A DNA stretch of 64,000 nt. It comes from Halorubrum sp. 2020YC2. Its GTDB lineage: Archaea > Halobacteriota > Halobacteria > Halobacteriales > Haloferacaceae. The notes beneath the pieces were generated by a model. The model had not been told where the DNA came from and did not search any database. It saw nothing but the letters and a program-made list of their open reading frames with translations. The stretch spans positions 2,418,001 through 2,482,000 of the forward strand of contig NZ_CP076019.1 in assembly GCF_018623055.1 (NCBI RefSeq), in the 5' to 3' direction. Both the position numbers and the translations under genes were made by a program. Below, in pieces: positions 24,339 to 32,673 of the stretch (its first letter is position 1; each line of letters opens with the position of its first letter).

Positions 24339-26165
24339 ATGAGAGTCCACGTCGGCGCGGCGGCGACCCCCGAGGAGGCCGAGGCGATCGCGAAGTCGCT
24401 GGCGGAACACCTCGGCGTCGACGTCGACGTCCACGTCGAGGGCGAGGAGGCCCCGGTCGCGAGCGCCGAGCCGCCCGAGCCGAGCTACTCGCTCGACGAC
24501 GACCTCGGCCCCACGGAACGCGAGCGCGACCTCCGGGCGGAGATCGACGACATCCTTCAGGGCGGCCCGGAGAAGTACCGCGACCGGCTCTCGGAGCAGG
24601 GGAAGCTGTTCGTCCGCGACCGCCTCGACCTCTGGTTCGGCGGCGAAGGCGGGACCCGCGGCGCCGGCGACGCGAGCGCGGCCGACGGCGACCCCGCGGG
24701 CGTGAAGTTCGAGGACGGGAAGTTCGCCGCGTTCGACGACTGGCACCCGAACGCGCCCGGACGCGGCGGCGACGCGGACGAGGACGGAGAGAGCGACGAG
24801 GCAGGCGGCGACCGCCTCCCGGGCGACGGCCTGCTCACGGGCGCCGCCGAGTTCGAAGGGCGCGACGTCCACTTCATGGCCAACGACTTCACCGTGAAGG
24901 CGGGGTCGATGGCGTCGAAGGGCGTCGAGAAGTTCCTCCGGATGCAACAGCGGGCGCTGAAGACGGGGAACCCCGTCCTCTACCTGATGGACTCCTCCGG
25001 CGGCCGGATCGACCAGCAGACCGGCTTCTTCGCCAACCGTGAGGGGATCGGGAAGTACTACTACAACCACTCGATGCTGTCCGGCGCGGTGCCGCAGATC
25101 TGCGTGCTGTACGGGCCGTGCATCGCCGGCGCCGCCTACACGCCCGTCTTCGCGGACTTCACCGTGATGGTCGAGGGGATGTCCGCGATGGCGATCGCCT
25201 CCCCGCGGATGGTGGAGATGGTCACCGGCGAGGAGATAGCGATGGACGACCTCGGCGGGCCGCGGGTCCACGCCGAGGAGTCCGGCTCCGCCGACCTCGT
25301 CGCGCGCGACGAGGAGCACGCCCGCGAACTCGTCGCGGACCTGATCGGCTTCCTCCCGGACCAGGCCGGCGAGAAGCCGCCGAGACGCGAGACGGTGCCG
25401 CCGAAGTACTCGCCCGACGGGATCGACGAGCTGATCCCGGAGTCCCCGAACCGCCCGTACGACGTTTACGACCTGCTCGACCGGATCGCGGACGCCGACT
25501 CCGTGTTCGAGCTGAAGGAGGGGTACGGCCCGGAGATCGTCACGGCGTTCTGCCGTATCGACGGCCGGCCGGTCGGCGTCGTCGCCAACCAGCCGACGGA
25601 GCGGTCGGGCGCCATCTTCCCGGACGCGGCGGAGAAGGCCGCGGAGTTCATCTGGACCTGTGACGCCTACGATATCCCCCTGTTGTACCTCTGTGACACG
25701 CCCGGCTTCATGGCCGGGTCGGGGGTCGAGAAGGACGCGATCCTAGAGAAGGGGAAGAAGATGATCTACGCCACCTCCTCCGCGACGGTCCCGAAACAGA
25801 CCGTCGTCGTCCGGAAGGCGTACGGCGCGGGCATCTACGCGATGGGCGGGCCCGCTTACGACCCCGAGAGCGTGATCGGGTTACCCTCCGGCGAGATAGG
25901 GATCATGGGACCGGAAGCGGCGATCAACGCCGTCTACGCGCGGAAGCTGGCCGAGATCGACGACCCAGAGGAGCGCGCGGCCGAGGAGGCGCGGCTGCGC
26001 GAGGAGTACCGCGAGGGGATCGACGTCCACCGGATGGCCAGCGAGGTCGTCATCGACGAGATAGTTCCCCCCTCCGACCTCCGCGCCGAACTGGCCGCCC
26101 GGTTCGACTTCTACGAGGACGTTCAGAAGGATCTGCCGGACAAAAAGCACGGGACGGTCCTCTAA
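24339..26165 (+). CDS. Acyl-CoA carboxylase carboxyltransferase (beta) subunit with N-terminal extension
   Basis: A 608-residue biotin-dependent carboxyltransferase. The core covers residues ~65-608, with two crotonase-like lobes: oxyanion glycines in YLMDSSGGRIDQQ, AGAAYTPVFADF, and LCDTPGFMAGSG with SGEIGIMGPEAA in the second lobe. Residues 1-40 form a separate small alpha/beta piece (RVHVGAAATPEEAEAIAKSLAEHL), and an acidic G/D linker (~residues 105-160) splits the first lobe. It carboxylates acetyl- or propionyl-CoA with a biotin partner encoded elsewhere. I chose the ATG at 24339; TTTAGG ~27 bases upstream fits a TATA box. Confidence 0.88.
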   Translation: MRVHVGAAATPEEAEAIAKSLAEHLGVDVDVHVEGEEAPVASAEPPEPSYSLDDDLGPTERERDLRAEIDDILQGGPEKYRDRLSEQGKLFVRDRLDLWFGGEGGTRGAGDASAADGDPAGVKFEDGKFAAFDDWHPNAPGRGGDADEDGESDEAGGDRLPGDGLLTGAAEFEGRDVHFMANDFTVKAGSMASKGVEKFLRMQQRALKTGNPVLYLMDSSGGRIDQQTGFFANREGIGKYYYNHSMLSGAVPQICVLYGPCIAGAAYTPVFADFTVMVEGMSAMAIASPRMVEMVTGEEIAMDDLGGPRVHAEESGSADLVARDEEHARELVADLIGFLPDQAGEKPPRRETVPPKYSPDGIDELIPESPNRPYDVYDLLDRIADADSVFELKEGYGPEIVTAFCRIDGRPVGVVANQPTERSGAIFPDAAEKAAEFIWTCDAYDIPLLYLCDTPGFMAGSGVEKDAILEKGKKMIYATSSATVPKQTVVVRKAYGAGIYAMGGPAYDPESVIGLPSGEIGIMGPEAAINAVYARKLAEIDDPEERAAEEARLREEYREGIDVHRMASEVVIDEIVPPSDLRAELAARFDFYEDVQKDLPDKKHGTVL

Positions 26166-26173
26166 CCACGGGA

Positions 26174-26722
26174 CTACAGCGCCGCGACCGCCTCGGCGCC
26201 GAGGAATCCGAGCGCGCCGCCGAACCCGAGCGCCACCGCGACGCCGATCGCGAGCAGCGCGCCGACGTACGCGGCGGAGCCGACCAGCGACGCGGCGGCG
26301 AACCGCGGCGCGGAGACGGACGAGGCGTTCGCGGTCGGGACCGCGAGCCACCCGCGCGTACCGGGGACCGCGTTCGAGGCCGCGACCGCGGGTAGGCCCC
26401 ATCGGTCGAACCAGCGACCCGCGCCGTCGAGCCGTCCCTCCCCTATCGGGACCACCGCGAGCGACGTGGGGTCCGCGTCGAACCGGCGAACCGCCGCGAA
26501 GACGGCGGACTGGCCGACGGTCGCGCCGACGACCGCCGCGGCGAACACCGGGAGGACCGCGACCGCCTCGACGCCGACCGCGACGACCGCGGCGACGAAC
26601 AGCGTTCGCGCCGGAAGCACCTTCCCGACGAGGGCGCCCTCCAGCGCGAACACGACGAAGACCGCGACGGCGCCGTAGCTGTCGACGAAGGCGAGCGCGG
26701 TCTCCGCGTGGGGTCCGATCAC
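26174..26722 (-). CDS. DedA/VTT-family membrane protein
   Basis: A 182-residue membrane protein with about five hydrophobic segments and the DedA-type re-entrant motif region WFDRWGLPAVAASNAVPGTRG. Early conserved glutamate and PAR residues (ALEGALVGKVLPAR) fit the family. DedA proteins flip or move lipids such as undecaprenyl phosphate in bacteria; the archaeal role is not known. It is convergent with the carboxylase gene, with only 8 bases between. Confidence 0.78.
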   Translation of the reverse strand: MIGPHAETALAFVDSYGAVAVFVVFALEGALVGKVLPARTLFVAAVVAVGVEAVAVLPVFAAAVVGATVGQSAVFAAVRRFDADPTSLAVVPIGEGRLDGAGRWFDRWGLPAVAASNAVPGTRGWLAVPTANASSVSAPRFAAASLVGSAAYVGALLAIGVAVALGFGGALGFLGAEAVAAL

Positions 26723-26890
26723 GGCTCACTTCCGCGGCCCACGGGTAAAACTCCCACCGAGGCGGCTGCTGACACGCGACAGGGAACCTGTTACCCCCGT
26801 TTCGTGTCCCTCCGGGATTCGCGACCCCGCAGCTCCGGGGGTGGAAACCCCGGGAGTGGATATTTACCGTCAACGCCCGCACCTGACCCC

Positions 26891-27418
26891 ATGATAGACG
26901 TCGGCGCCACCGCTCCCGACTTCATCGCCCCGGCGGTCACCGGCGGGACGGCGAGCGAACTGGCGCTGTTCCGGCTCGTCGAGTCGCACGACGCCGTCGT
27001 CCTCTGCACCGCGCCCGCGGCGTTCGTGCCGACCTGTACCGCCGCGTTCGCCGCGGTCCGCGACGCGGGGTGGGGCGACCGCGACGACCTCGCCGTCGTC
27101 GCGCTCACCGGCGACTCGCTGTACGCCGGGTTCGCGTACGCCGACCGGTTCGACCTCCCCTTCCCGGTCGTCTCCGACTTCCGCGGGGGCGTCGCGGACT
27201 CGTACGACCTGCTCGTCGACTCGTGGGAGGGCCACTCGGACGCGCCGCGCCGCGCGACGGTCGTGATCGACGGCGACTGGACCGTCCGGTTCGCGGCGGC
27301 GACGGACGACGCGCTCGACCGCGCCGACCCCGCCCCCGTCCAGCGCGCGACCGAGGCGCTCCGAGCGGTCGGCGTCGACGCCGACCGCCCGCGGGTGGAG
27401 TACGACGGCGACTGGTGA
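26891..27418 (+). CDS. Peroxiredoxin-like (AhpC/TSA) protein
   Basis: A 175-residue thioredoxin-fold protein. It starts with a peroxiredoxin-like APDFIAPAVTGG, has the peroxidatic motif APAAFVPTCT (C49), then VVSDFRGGVADSYDLL and RRATVVIDGDWTVRF. C39, close before it, is unusual. It should reduce peroxides or act as a thiol oxidoreductase in the cytosol. ATG 26891 follows GGATATTTACC by ~25 bases; a longer in-frame reading upstream is not credible. Confidence 0.83.
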   Translation: MIDVGATAPDFIAPAVTGGTASELALFRLVESHDAVVLCTAPAAFVPTCTAAFAAVRDAGWGDRDDLAVVALTGDSLYAGFAYADRFDLPFPVVSDFRGGVADSYDLLVDSWEGHSDAPRRATVVIDGDWTVRFAAATDDALDRADPAPVQRATEALRAVGVDADRPRVEYDGDW

Positions 27419-27469
27419 CGCCCGTCCCCGTCGCCGGGGTTATTTGACCGCCCCCGCAGAGGGTCCGAC

Positions 27470-28564
27470 ATGGAAGCCGCCCTCGCGGAGTACCTCGACA
27501 AGTTCGCGCGCCGGGACTGGGAGACGCTCGACCCGGACGCGGTCACCGACCCGGTCCGCGTCGCGGTCGTCGGCCTCGGCTGGTTCGCCCGCGAGTGGGC
27601 GCTGCCCGGGATCGACCGGTCCGCGTACACCGAGGCGACCGTCGTCACCGACGTCGACGCCGACGCGGTCGAGGCGGTCGCCGCCGAGCGCGGCCTCACC
27701 GGCGTCACGCCCGACGAGTTCCGCTCCGGCGCCGTCGCTGACGAGTACGACGCCGTCTACGTCGCGACGCCCAACGCGACCCACCTGGAGTACGTCGAGG
27801 CCGCCGCGGCGCAGGGGAAGGCCGTCCTCTGTGAGAAGCCCCTCGAATCGACCGTCGACCGCGCCCGCCGGCTCGCGGCCGCGTGCGACGAGGCGGGCGT
27901 CCCCCTGATGGTCGGCTACCGGATGCAGACCGACCCCGCCGTCCGGCGGCTCCGCGACCTCGTCGACGCGGGCGTCGCCGGCGACGTGGTCGGCGTCCAC
28001 GCGACGATGACCCAGACGATGCTCGGGGAGCTTGGAAGCGACACGGACCAGTGGCGGCTCGACCCGGCGCTGTCGGGCGGCTGCGCCGTCATGGATCTGG
28101 GGGTCTACCCGCTCAACACGACGCGGTTCGCGCTCGGGGAGGACCCCGTCCGGGTCTCCGGGCGGACCCGGTCGGAGCACGAGGCGTTCGCCGCCGTCGA
28201 CGAGCACGCCACGTTCCGGCTGGAGTTCCCGGGCGACGTCGACGCGCTGTGTACGGTGAGCCAGAACGCACAGCACGCGAGCCGGCTGGAGGTCACCGGG
28301 ACCGACGCCCGGCTGATTCTCGACCCCGCCTTCTACGAGCGCGAGGACCGCGGGTTCGCGGTCGTCCGCGACGGCACCCGGGTCGACGTCGAGTTCGAGC
28401 AGGTCCACCAGACCGAAGCGGAGTTCGCCTACTTCGGCCACCAGCTGCTGGCGGGCGAGCCGTTCCACCCGGACGGCGAACACGCCCTCACCGACATGCG
28501 CGCGCTCGCCGGAATCTACGAGTCGGCCGAGAGCGGGCGCCCCGTCGCGCTCGACGACGACTGA
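27470..28564 (+). CDS. Gfo/Idh/MocA oxidoreductase, D-xylose 1-dehydrogenase-like
   Basis: A 364-residue NAD(P)-dependent sugar dehydrogenase. The Rossmann loop is VAVVGLGWFAREWALPGI, the signature is VLCEKPLES, and the catalytic-region DLGVYPLNTTRF is present. It resembles haloarchaeal Gfo6/XDH, which oxidises D-xylose to xylonolactone in Haloferax; substrate here is inferred. The aldo/keto reductase encoded convergently next door and the PQQ-type sugar dehydrogenase at 30354 make this a sugar-oxidation neighbourhood. Confidence 0.85.
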   Translation: MEAALAEYLDKFARRDWETLDPDAVTDPVRVAVVGLGWFAREWALPGIDRSAYTEATVVTDVDADAVEAVAAERGLTGVTPDEFRSGAVADEYDAVYVATPNATHLEYVEAAAAQGKAVLCEKPLESTVDRARRLAAACDEAGVPLMVGYRMQTDPAVRRLRDLVDAGVAGDVVGVHATMTQTMLGELGSDTDQWRLDPALSGGCAVMDLGVYPLNTTRFALGEDPVRVSGRTRSEHEAFAAVDEHATFRLEFPGDVDALCTVSQNAQHASRLEVTGTDARLILDPAFYEREDRGFAVVRDGTRVDVEFEQVHQTEAEFAYFGHQLLAGEPFHPDGEHALTDMRALAGIYESAESGRPVALDDD

Positions 28565-28588
28565 GGTGCCCTCGGTGGCGCGAGACCG

Positions 28589-29431
28589 CTACTGTTCGAT
28601 CCCGTACACGTCGCTCGTCCAGTCGCGTGCGGGAGTGTCGTACACCGGCGCGTCGCGGTCGCGCCCGTCGAGCCGCCGCCGGTCGTCGTCGTCGAGTTCC
28701 CAGTCGAGGTCGGCGTTGGCCCGGACGTGCTCCGGGGTCGACGAGCGCGGCAGGGGGACGACGCCGCGGTCGACCGCCCACCGGATCACGACCTGTGCGG
28801 GGTGTCTGTCGTACTTCTCGGCCAGTTCGGCCACGACCTCGTCGTCGAACACGTCGGTCCGCGCGAGCGGCGCCGCGGCCTCGACGACGGTGTCGGTCCC
28901 GCGACAGTAGTCGACGAGGTCCGGGCGCTGGAACCACGGGTGGAACTCGATCTGGTTCACCGCGATCGGCACGTCGGAGACGTGATGCGCACAGCTCAGC
29001 TGGTAGGCGCTGAAGTTCGAGACGCCGACGTCGCGGACGAGTCCCCGGTCGCGGAGCTCCGCCATCGCCCGCAGCGTCTCGCGCAGCGAGATGGCGGGGT
29101 TCGGCCAGTGGATCAGGTATAAATCGAGGTAGTCGGTACCGAGCCGGTCGAGCGACGCCTCGCACGATTCGATCACCGACTCGTAGTTGAGGTTCTTCGC
29201 GAGCACCTTCGAGGTGAGGAAGACGTCGTCGCGGTCGACGTCGCTCGTCGCGACGGCCTCTCCGACCGCCGCCTCGTTGTGGTACCCCTCCGCGGTGTCG
29301 ACGTGCGCGTAGCCGGCGTCGAGCGCCGCCCGCACGCTGTCGACCGTCTCCCCGTCGTCGAGGTCGTACGTCCCCAGTCCGAGCCCCGGTAGCTCCGCGC
29401 CGCTCGGGAGCGTCTTCGTTGGTACGGTCAC
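28589..29431 (-). CDS. Aldo/keto reductase
   Basis: A 280-residue AKR barrel protein. The catalytic tetrad region is clear: D and Y in HVDTAEGYHNE, K in VFLTSKV, H in LIHWPNP. The C-terminal coenzyme-binding IPLPRSS-type motif reads VVPLPRSSTPEHV. It should reduce aldehydes or ketones with NADPH. It is convergent with the Gfo-type dehydrogenase gene (24 bases apart), so they are not one operon. Confidence 0.9.
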   Translation of the reverse strand: MTVPTKTLPSGAELPGLGLGTYDLDDGETVDSVRAALDAGYAHVDTAEGYHNEAAVGEAVATSDVDRDDVFLTSKVLAKNLNYESVIESCEASLDRLGTDYLDLYLIHWPNPAISLRETLRAMAELRDRGLVRDVGVSNFSAYQLSCAHHVSDVPIAVNQIEFHPWFQRPDLVDYCRGTDTVVEAAAPLARTDVFDDEVVAELAEKYDRHPAQVVIRWAVDRGVVPLPRSSTPEHVRANADLDWELDDDDRRRLDGRDRDAPVYDTPARDWTSDVYGIEQ

Positions 29432-29544
29432 ACCGGCGTGGTTCGCCGGATCACCGATTGAAAGTACCGGTCGGGGAACCCGCCACCGTCGCGGTTCGCC
29501 GCGGCCGAGTACGGTATTTAAACAGCAGGCGCAGTTTTCCGACC

Positions 29545-29890
29545 GCTTATAAATGAACTGCGGCGGCGCGTGCCTGCGAGGCCGCTCTGCGGTCGAGCCG
29601 CGAGGGACCGAAGGTCCCTCTGGAAGCCGGCGCTTCGCGCCGGCGACAGCACGCGCGAGGGAGTCAGTCGCCGGAGCGAAGCGGAGGCGACTGACGAGGC
29701 TGGGGAGGCGTGAGGTGCGGGGCGGTGCTGTGCGGGGCGGGACTCAAAGGGGCAGTCGCGAGGACGAAGCACGGCGCAGTAAGCACCGCAGGAACGAGCG
29801 AAGCGAGTGACGAGGAGCGCAACAAGCCGCGCGAGTCCTCGCGGCTGGGGCTTTGGAGGTGTTGCCCGCCGATCTGCCGCCAGTTTATAA
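29545..29890 (+). repeat. Structured dispersed repeat, copy B
   Basis: A ~345-bp unit bounded by CTTATAAATG and GTTTATAAAC. It holds the GTCAGTCGCC/GGCGACTGAC hairpin (about 29661-29693), the block GAGGCTGGGGAGGCGTGAGG, and an inverted pair 29753-29765/29835-29847 (CAGTCGCGAGGAC against GTCCTCGCGGCTG, one G-U-type mismatch). The tail CTTTGGAGGTGTTGCCCG follows. Near its 5' end it carries a double hairpin (29602-29644) that recurs at 29972-30014. No protein is readable; the apparent coding signals here are by-products of GC-rich repeats. Confidence 0.82.
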
Positions 29891-29912
29891 ACTACTGATC
29901 ACGTACAAATTT

Positions 29913-30199
29913 CTCGGAGATTTTGCTCACTTCGTTCGCAAAATGCACCGGCCGAGACTCCCGTGAGAAGCGAGGGACCTTCGGTCCCTCTGGCAGCCGG
30001 CGCGTAGCGCCGGCGACGCAGCGAACGGGAGTCAGGCCGGGGAACGACTGAAAGGAGTGCACCGGCCGAGATTTGAACTCAGAATCAGACGTGCTCGCTC
30101 ACGGCTCGCTTCGCTCGCCGTTCGCTGCGCGCGACTGATAGCGTTCAAATCTCTCTCGGTGATTTTGCTCACTTCGTTCGCAAAATGCACCGGCCGAGA
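29913..30199. repeat. Partial tRNA-Gly 3' ends and 45-bp direct repeats next to tRNA-Gly
   Basis: A 45-bp sequence at 29913-29957 is repeated at 30155-30199 with one mismatch, and its second copy runs into the real tRNA-Gly 3' end. A third, 23-bp piece of the tRNA 3' end (TGCACCGGCCGAGATTTGAA...) lies at 30058-30080. An inverted remnant CGTTCAAATCTCTCTCGGTG lies at 30142-30161. The 14-23-bp shared core covers the acceptor stem and half the T-arm, the usual attachment site of archaeal integrases. No integrase gene is present. The remainder of the gap is GC hairpins. Confidence 0.75.
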
Positions 30200-30256
30200 T
30201 TTGAACTCGGGTTGCAACCATGGCAAGGTTGCGTGATACCACTACACTACCGGTGC
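30186..30256 (-). tRNA. tRNA-Gly (anticodon GCC)
   Basis: The reverse complement folds as a complete cloverleaf. The acceptor is GCACCGG/CCGGTGC with discriminator A, the anticodon stem-loop is CAACC-TTGCCAT-GGTTG (anticodon GCC) and the T-arm contains GTTCAAAT. CCA is not encoded. It lacks an intron. After its 3' end comes TTTTGC...GCAAAA, a short inverted repeat that could help termination. Its 3' part is duplicated downstream. Confidence 0.96.
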
Positions 30257-30353
30257 GTGCTTCGCATCCGATCGTAGCCCGGGTCAGAGATATAAGGGTT
30301 CCGAACGACGGTCGGCGGAAGGGTCATCGGTGCCGCGTCCACACCTGTGAACG

Positions 30354-31634
30354 ATGACCGATCTCCCCGACCGCATCGACAGGCGCACCGCCCTCCGCGC
30401 GACGGGCGGCCTCGTCGGGATCACCTCCCTTTCCGCGTTCTCGGGCTGCCTCGGCGGTAGCGATGATGACGACACAGGCGGCGACGACGGATCCAGCGGA
30501 TCCGGCGACGACGCCCCGCCGGATGACGGCGCCGACGTCGCGTACGACGTCGAGACCGTCGCCGAGGGGTTCGCGAATCCGTGGGGGCTCGCGTTCCTGC
30601 CCGACGACGGCCGCCTGCTCGCCACCGAACGCCCGGGGCGGCTCTCGCTCGTCGAGCCCGGCGACGGGACCGTCGAGGAGGTCGCGGGCGCGCCCGAGGT
30701 GTTCGCGGAGGGGCAGGGCGGGCTGCTCGACGTGGCAGTCCACCCCGACTACCCGGACGACCCGCGGGTTTACCTCACCTACGCGGCGGCGAACGGGGCT
30801 GGCGAGGCGGCGACGCACGTCGGGACCGGGCGGCTCTCGCTCGACGGCGACGGCGCGCCCGCGCTCGATGAATTCGAGCCGGTCCGCGTCGCGGAGCCGT
30901 TCCGCGACTCCGCGAACCACTTCGGGTCGCGGGCGGCGTTCGGTCCCGAGGGGTCGCTGTTCGTCACGGTCGGAGACCGGCGTGATACCGACTTCGGCCC
31001 CGACCACGTCTCGCAGGACCGCTCGAACGAACTGGGCGCGACGCTGCGGCTGACGCCCGACGGCGACGCCCACCCGGACAACCCCTTCGTCGACGACCCT
31101 GACGCGGCCGACGCGATCTACAGCTACGGCCACCGCAACCCGCAGGCGATGGCGGTGCGCCCGGAGACGGGGGCGATCTGGCAATGCGAGCACGGAGAGG
31201 AGGACGGCGACGAGGTCAACGTCGTCGAGCGCGGGGGTAACTACGGGTGGCCGGTCGCCAGCGAGGCGTGCCGCTACGGCACCGACGACCCCGTCGCGCC
31301 CGGCCACGACGAGCGGGACGACGCCGTCGCGCCGGTCCACTACTGGCCGTGCGGCTCCGGCGGCTTCCCGCCGAGCGGCGCGGTCTTCTACGACGGCGAC
31401 GCGTTCCCGGAGTGGCGGGGGGACCTCCTCGCGGGCACACTCGCGGCGCAGTACCTCGGTCGGTTCACCGTCGACGGCGCGGGCGCCGCGGACGCGACCG
31501 CGACCGAGCGCGACCCGCTGCTCGACGGTCGGGGGTGGCGCGTCCGGGCGCTCGCGGTCGAACCGTCCACGGGACACCTCTACGTCGCCGTCGACGCGGG
31601 CGACGCGCCGGTCGTGCGGATCGTCCCGGCCTGA
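30354..31634 (+). CDS. PQQ-dependent sugar dehydrogenase-like lipoprotein (Tat substrate)
   Basis: A 426-residue secreted protein. The N terminus has the twin arginines R10-R11 (DRRTALRA), a hydrophobic stretch and the lipobox FSGC (C32), so it is probably exported by Tat and anchored by lipid. An acidic D/G/S linker (to ~residue 60) precedes a six-bladed beta-propeller of the soluble glucose dehydrogenase type: FANPWGLAFLPDDGRLLATERPG, GGLLDVAVHPDY, YSYGHRNPQAMA and ERGGNYGWPV. It oxidises aldoses outside the cell; PQQ supply in this organism is unproven. Confidence 0.88.
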   Translation: MTDLPDRIDRRTALRATGGLVGITSLSAFSGCLGGSDDDDTGGDDGSSGSGDDAPPDDGADVAYDVETVAEGFANPWGLAFLPDDGRLLATERPGRLSLVEPGDGTVEEVAGAPEVFAEGQGGLLDVAVHPDYPDDPRVYLTYAAANGAGEAATHVGTGRLSLDGDGAPALDEFEPVRVAEPFRDSANHFGSRAAFGPEGSLFVTVGDRRDTDFGPDHVSQDRSNELGATLRLTPDGDAHPDNPFVDDPDAADAIYSYGHRNPQAMAVRPETGAIWQCEHGEEDGDEVNVVERGGNYGWPVASEACRYGTDDPVAPGHDERDDAVAPVHYWPCGSGGFPPSGAVFYDGDAFPEWRGDLLAGTLAAQYLGRFTVDGAGAADATATERDPLLDGRGWRVRALAVEPSTGHLYVAVDAGDAPVVRIVPA

Positions 31635-31802
31635 ACCGATCGCGACCCGATCTGATCGCGCCGTCTACCCGTGTGATCGACTCTCTCGATCTCCGGGGGC
31701 CGAAACGCCCGCCAGTCCCCGTGTGAACGCGGCACAGCCGGGAATCCGGACCGCTATCCTTTTACGGTGGCGTCCGAAATCGAGGTGTACAGTCTCGCCA
31801 CG

Positions 31803-32669
31803 ATGCGTACCGAAGACGGGCTCACGATCTGTGTTCCGTCTTCGCTCGTCCGGGAGGCCGAGGACGACCGCGAGGCGACTCGCAAACTCGGCTACGTCGC
31901 CCGTGCGGCGGCGGTGTTCCGGGCGGATCGGCTCGTCGTCTTCCCAGACCGGGAGGGCGACGGGCGACGGGGCGGGGAGTACGTCCGCACCGTGCTGGGG
32001 TACGCCGCGACGCCGCCGGAGCTCCGGAAGGACCTCTGGGGGCAGCGCGACGAACTCCGGTACGTCGGTGTGCTCCCCCCGCTCCGCGTGCCGTGGCGGA
32101 CCGGCTCGACCCCTAGCGGGGAAGAGTCGAAAACACAGGGACTCGTGACCGAGGTCGGACCTGAAGGCCGCGTCCGGGTCAATTCCCCGCTGCGGGAACA
32201 CCCGATCTCCCTGCTCGTTCCCTCCGGAATGGAGGTCGAGCAGGGGGAGCGCGTCACCATCAGGGTCTCTTCGAGAGAACCGGTCCGCGCCCGCATCGCC
32301 GGGAAGCCCGAGGAGGGCTTCCAGGTCGTGGCCGCGGACCTGTCGGAAGCGCTCGCCGGCGACGGACTGGCCGTCGCGACGTCGCGACACGGAGAACCGC
32401 TCTCCGTCTCGCGGCTCGGCGACCTCGTCTCGGACGCCCGCGAGGCCGGCGGTTACACCGTCGCCTTCGGGGCGCCCGAGCGGGGGCTTCCGGAGATGCT
32501 CGGGCTTTCGCCCGACCGCATTCGGGCGGCCGTCGCCGACGGCCGCTCGGTCGAACCCGATCCGGGGTTCGACCTCTGGCTGAACACGATCCCGGCACAG
32601 GCGAGCGAGGTGGTCCGGACGGAGGAGGCTCTGTTCACGACTCTCGGCTCGCTCACACTCACGGAGTAA
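31803..32669 (+). CDS. SPOUT-family RNA methyltransferase (putative RNA uridine N3-methyltransferase)
   Basis: A 288-residue SPOUT/C9orf114-like methyltransferase. The fold starts at ICVPSSLVREAEDDREATRKLGYVARAAAVF; VVFPDREG, a central OB-like insert (GLVTEVGPEGRVRV) and a C-terminal knot region GYTVAFGAPERGLPEMLG follow. I prefer the ATG at 31803: a CTTTTACGG box lies ~40 bases upstream, and the GTG at 31767 would start within 2 bases of that box. It leads the ribosomal operon, 4 bases before rpl3p, as in many haloarchaea, and probably modifies rRNA. Confidence 0.8.
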   Translation: MRTEDGLTICVPSSLVREAEDDREATRKLGYVARAAAVFRADRLVVFPDREGDGRRGGEYVRTVLGYAATPPELRKDLWGQRDELRYVGVLPPLRVPWRTGSTPSGEESKTQGLVTEVGPEGRVRVNSPLREHPISLLVPSGMEVEQGERVTIRVSSREPVRARIAGKPEEGFQVVAADLSEALAGDGLAVATSRHGEPLSVSRLGDLVSDAREAGGYTVAFGAPERGLPEMLGLSPDRIRAAVADGRSVEPDPGFDLWLNTIPAQASEVVRTEEALFTTLGSLTLTE

Positions 32670-32673
32670 ACAC

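Noticed and set aside
29545-29898. Small proteins inside repeat copy B
   Set aside because: Frames cross hairpins, have no start signals and are not shared by copies A and C.
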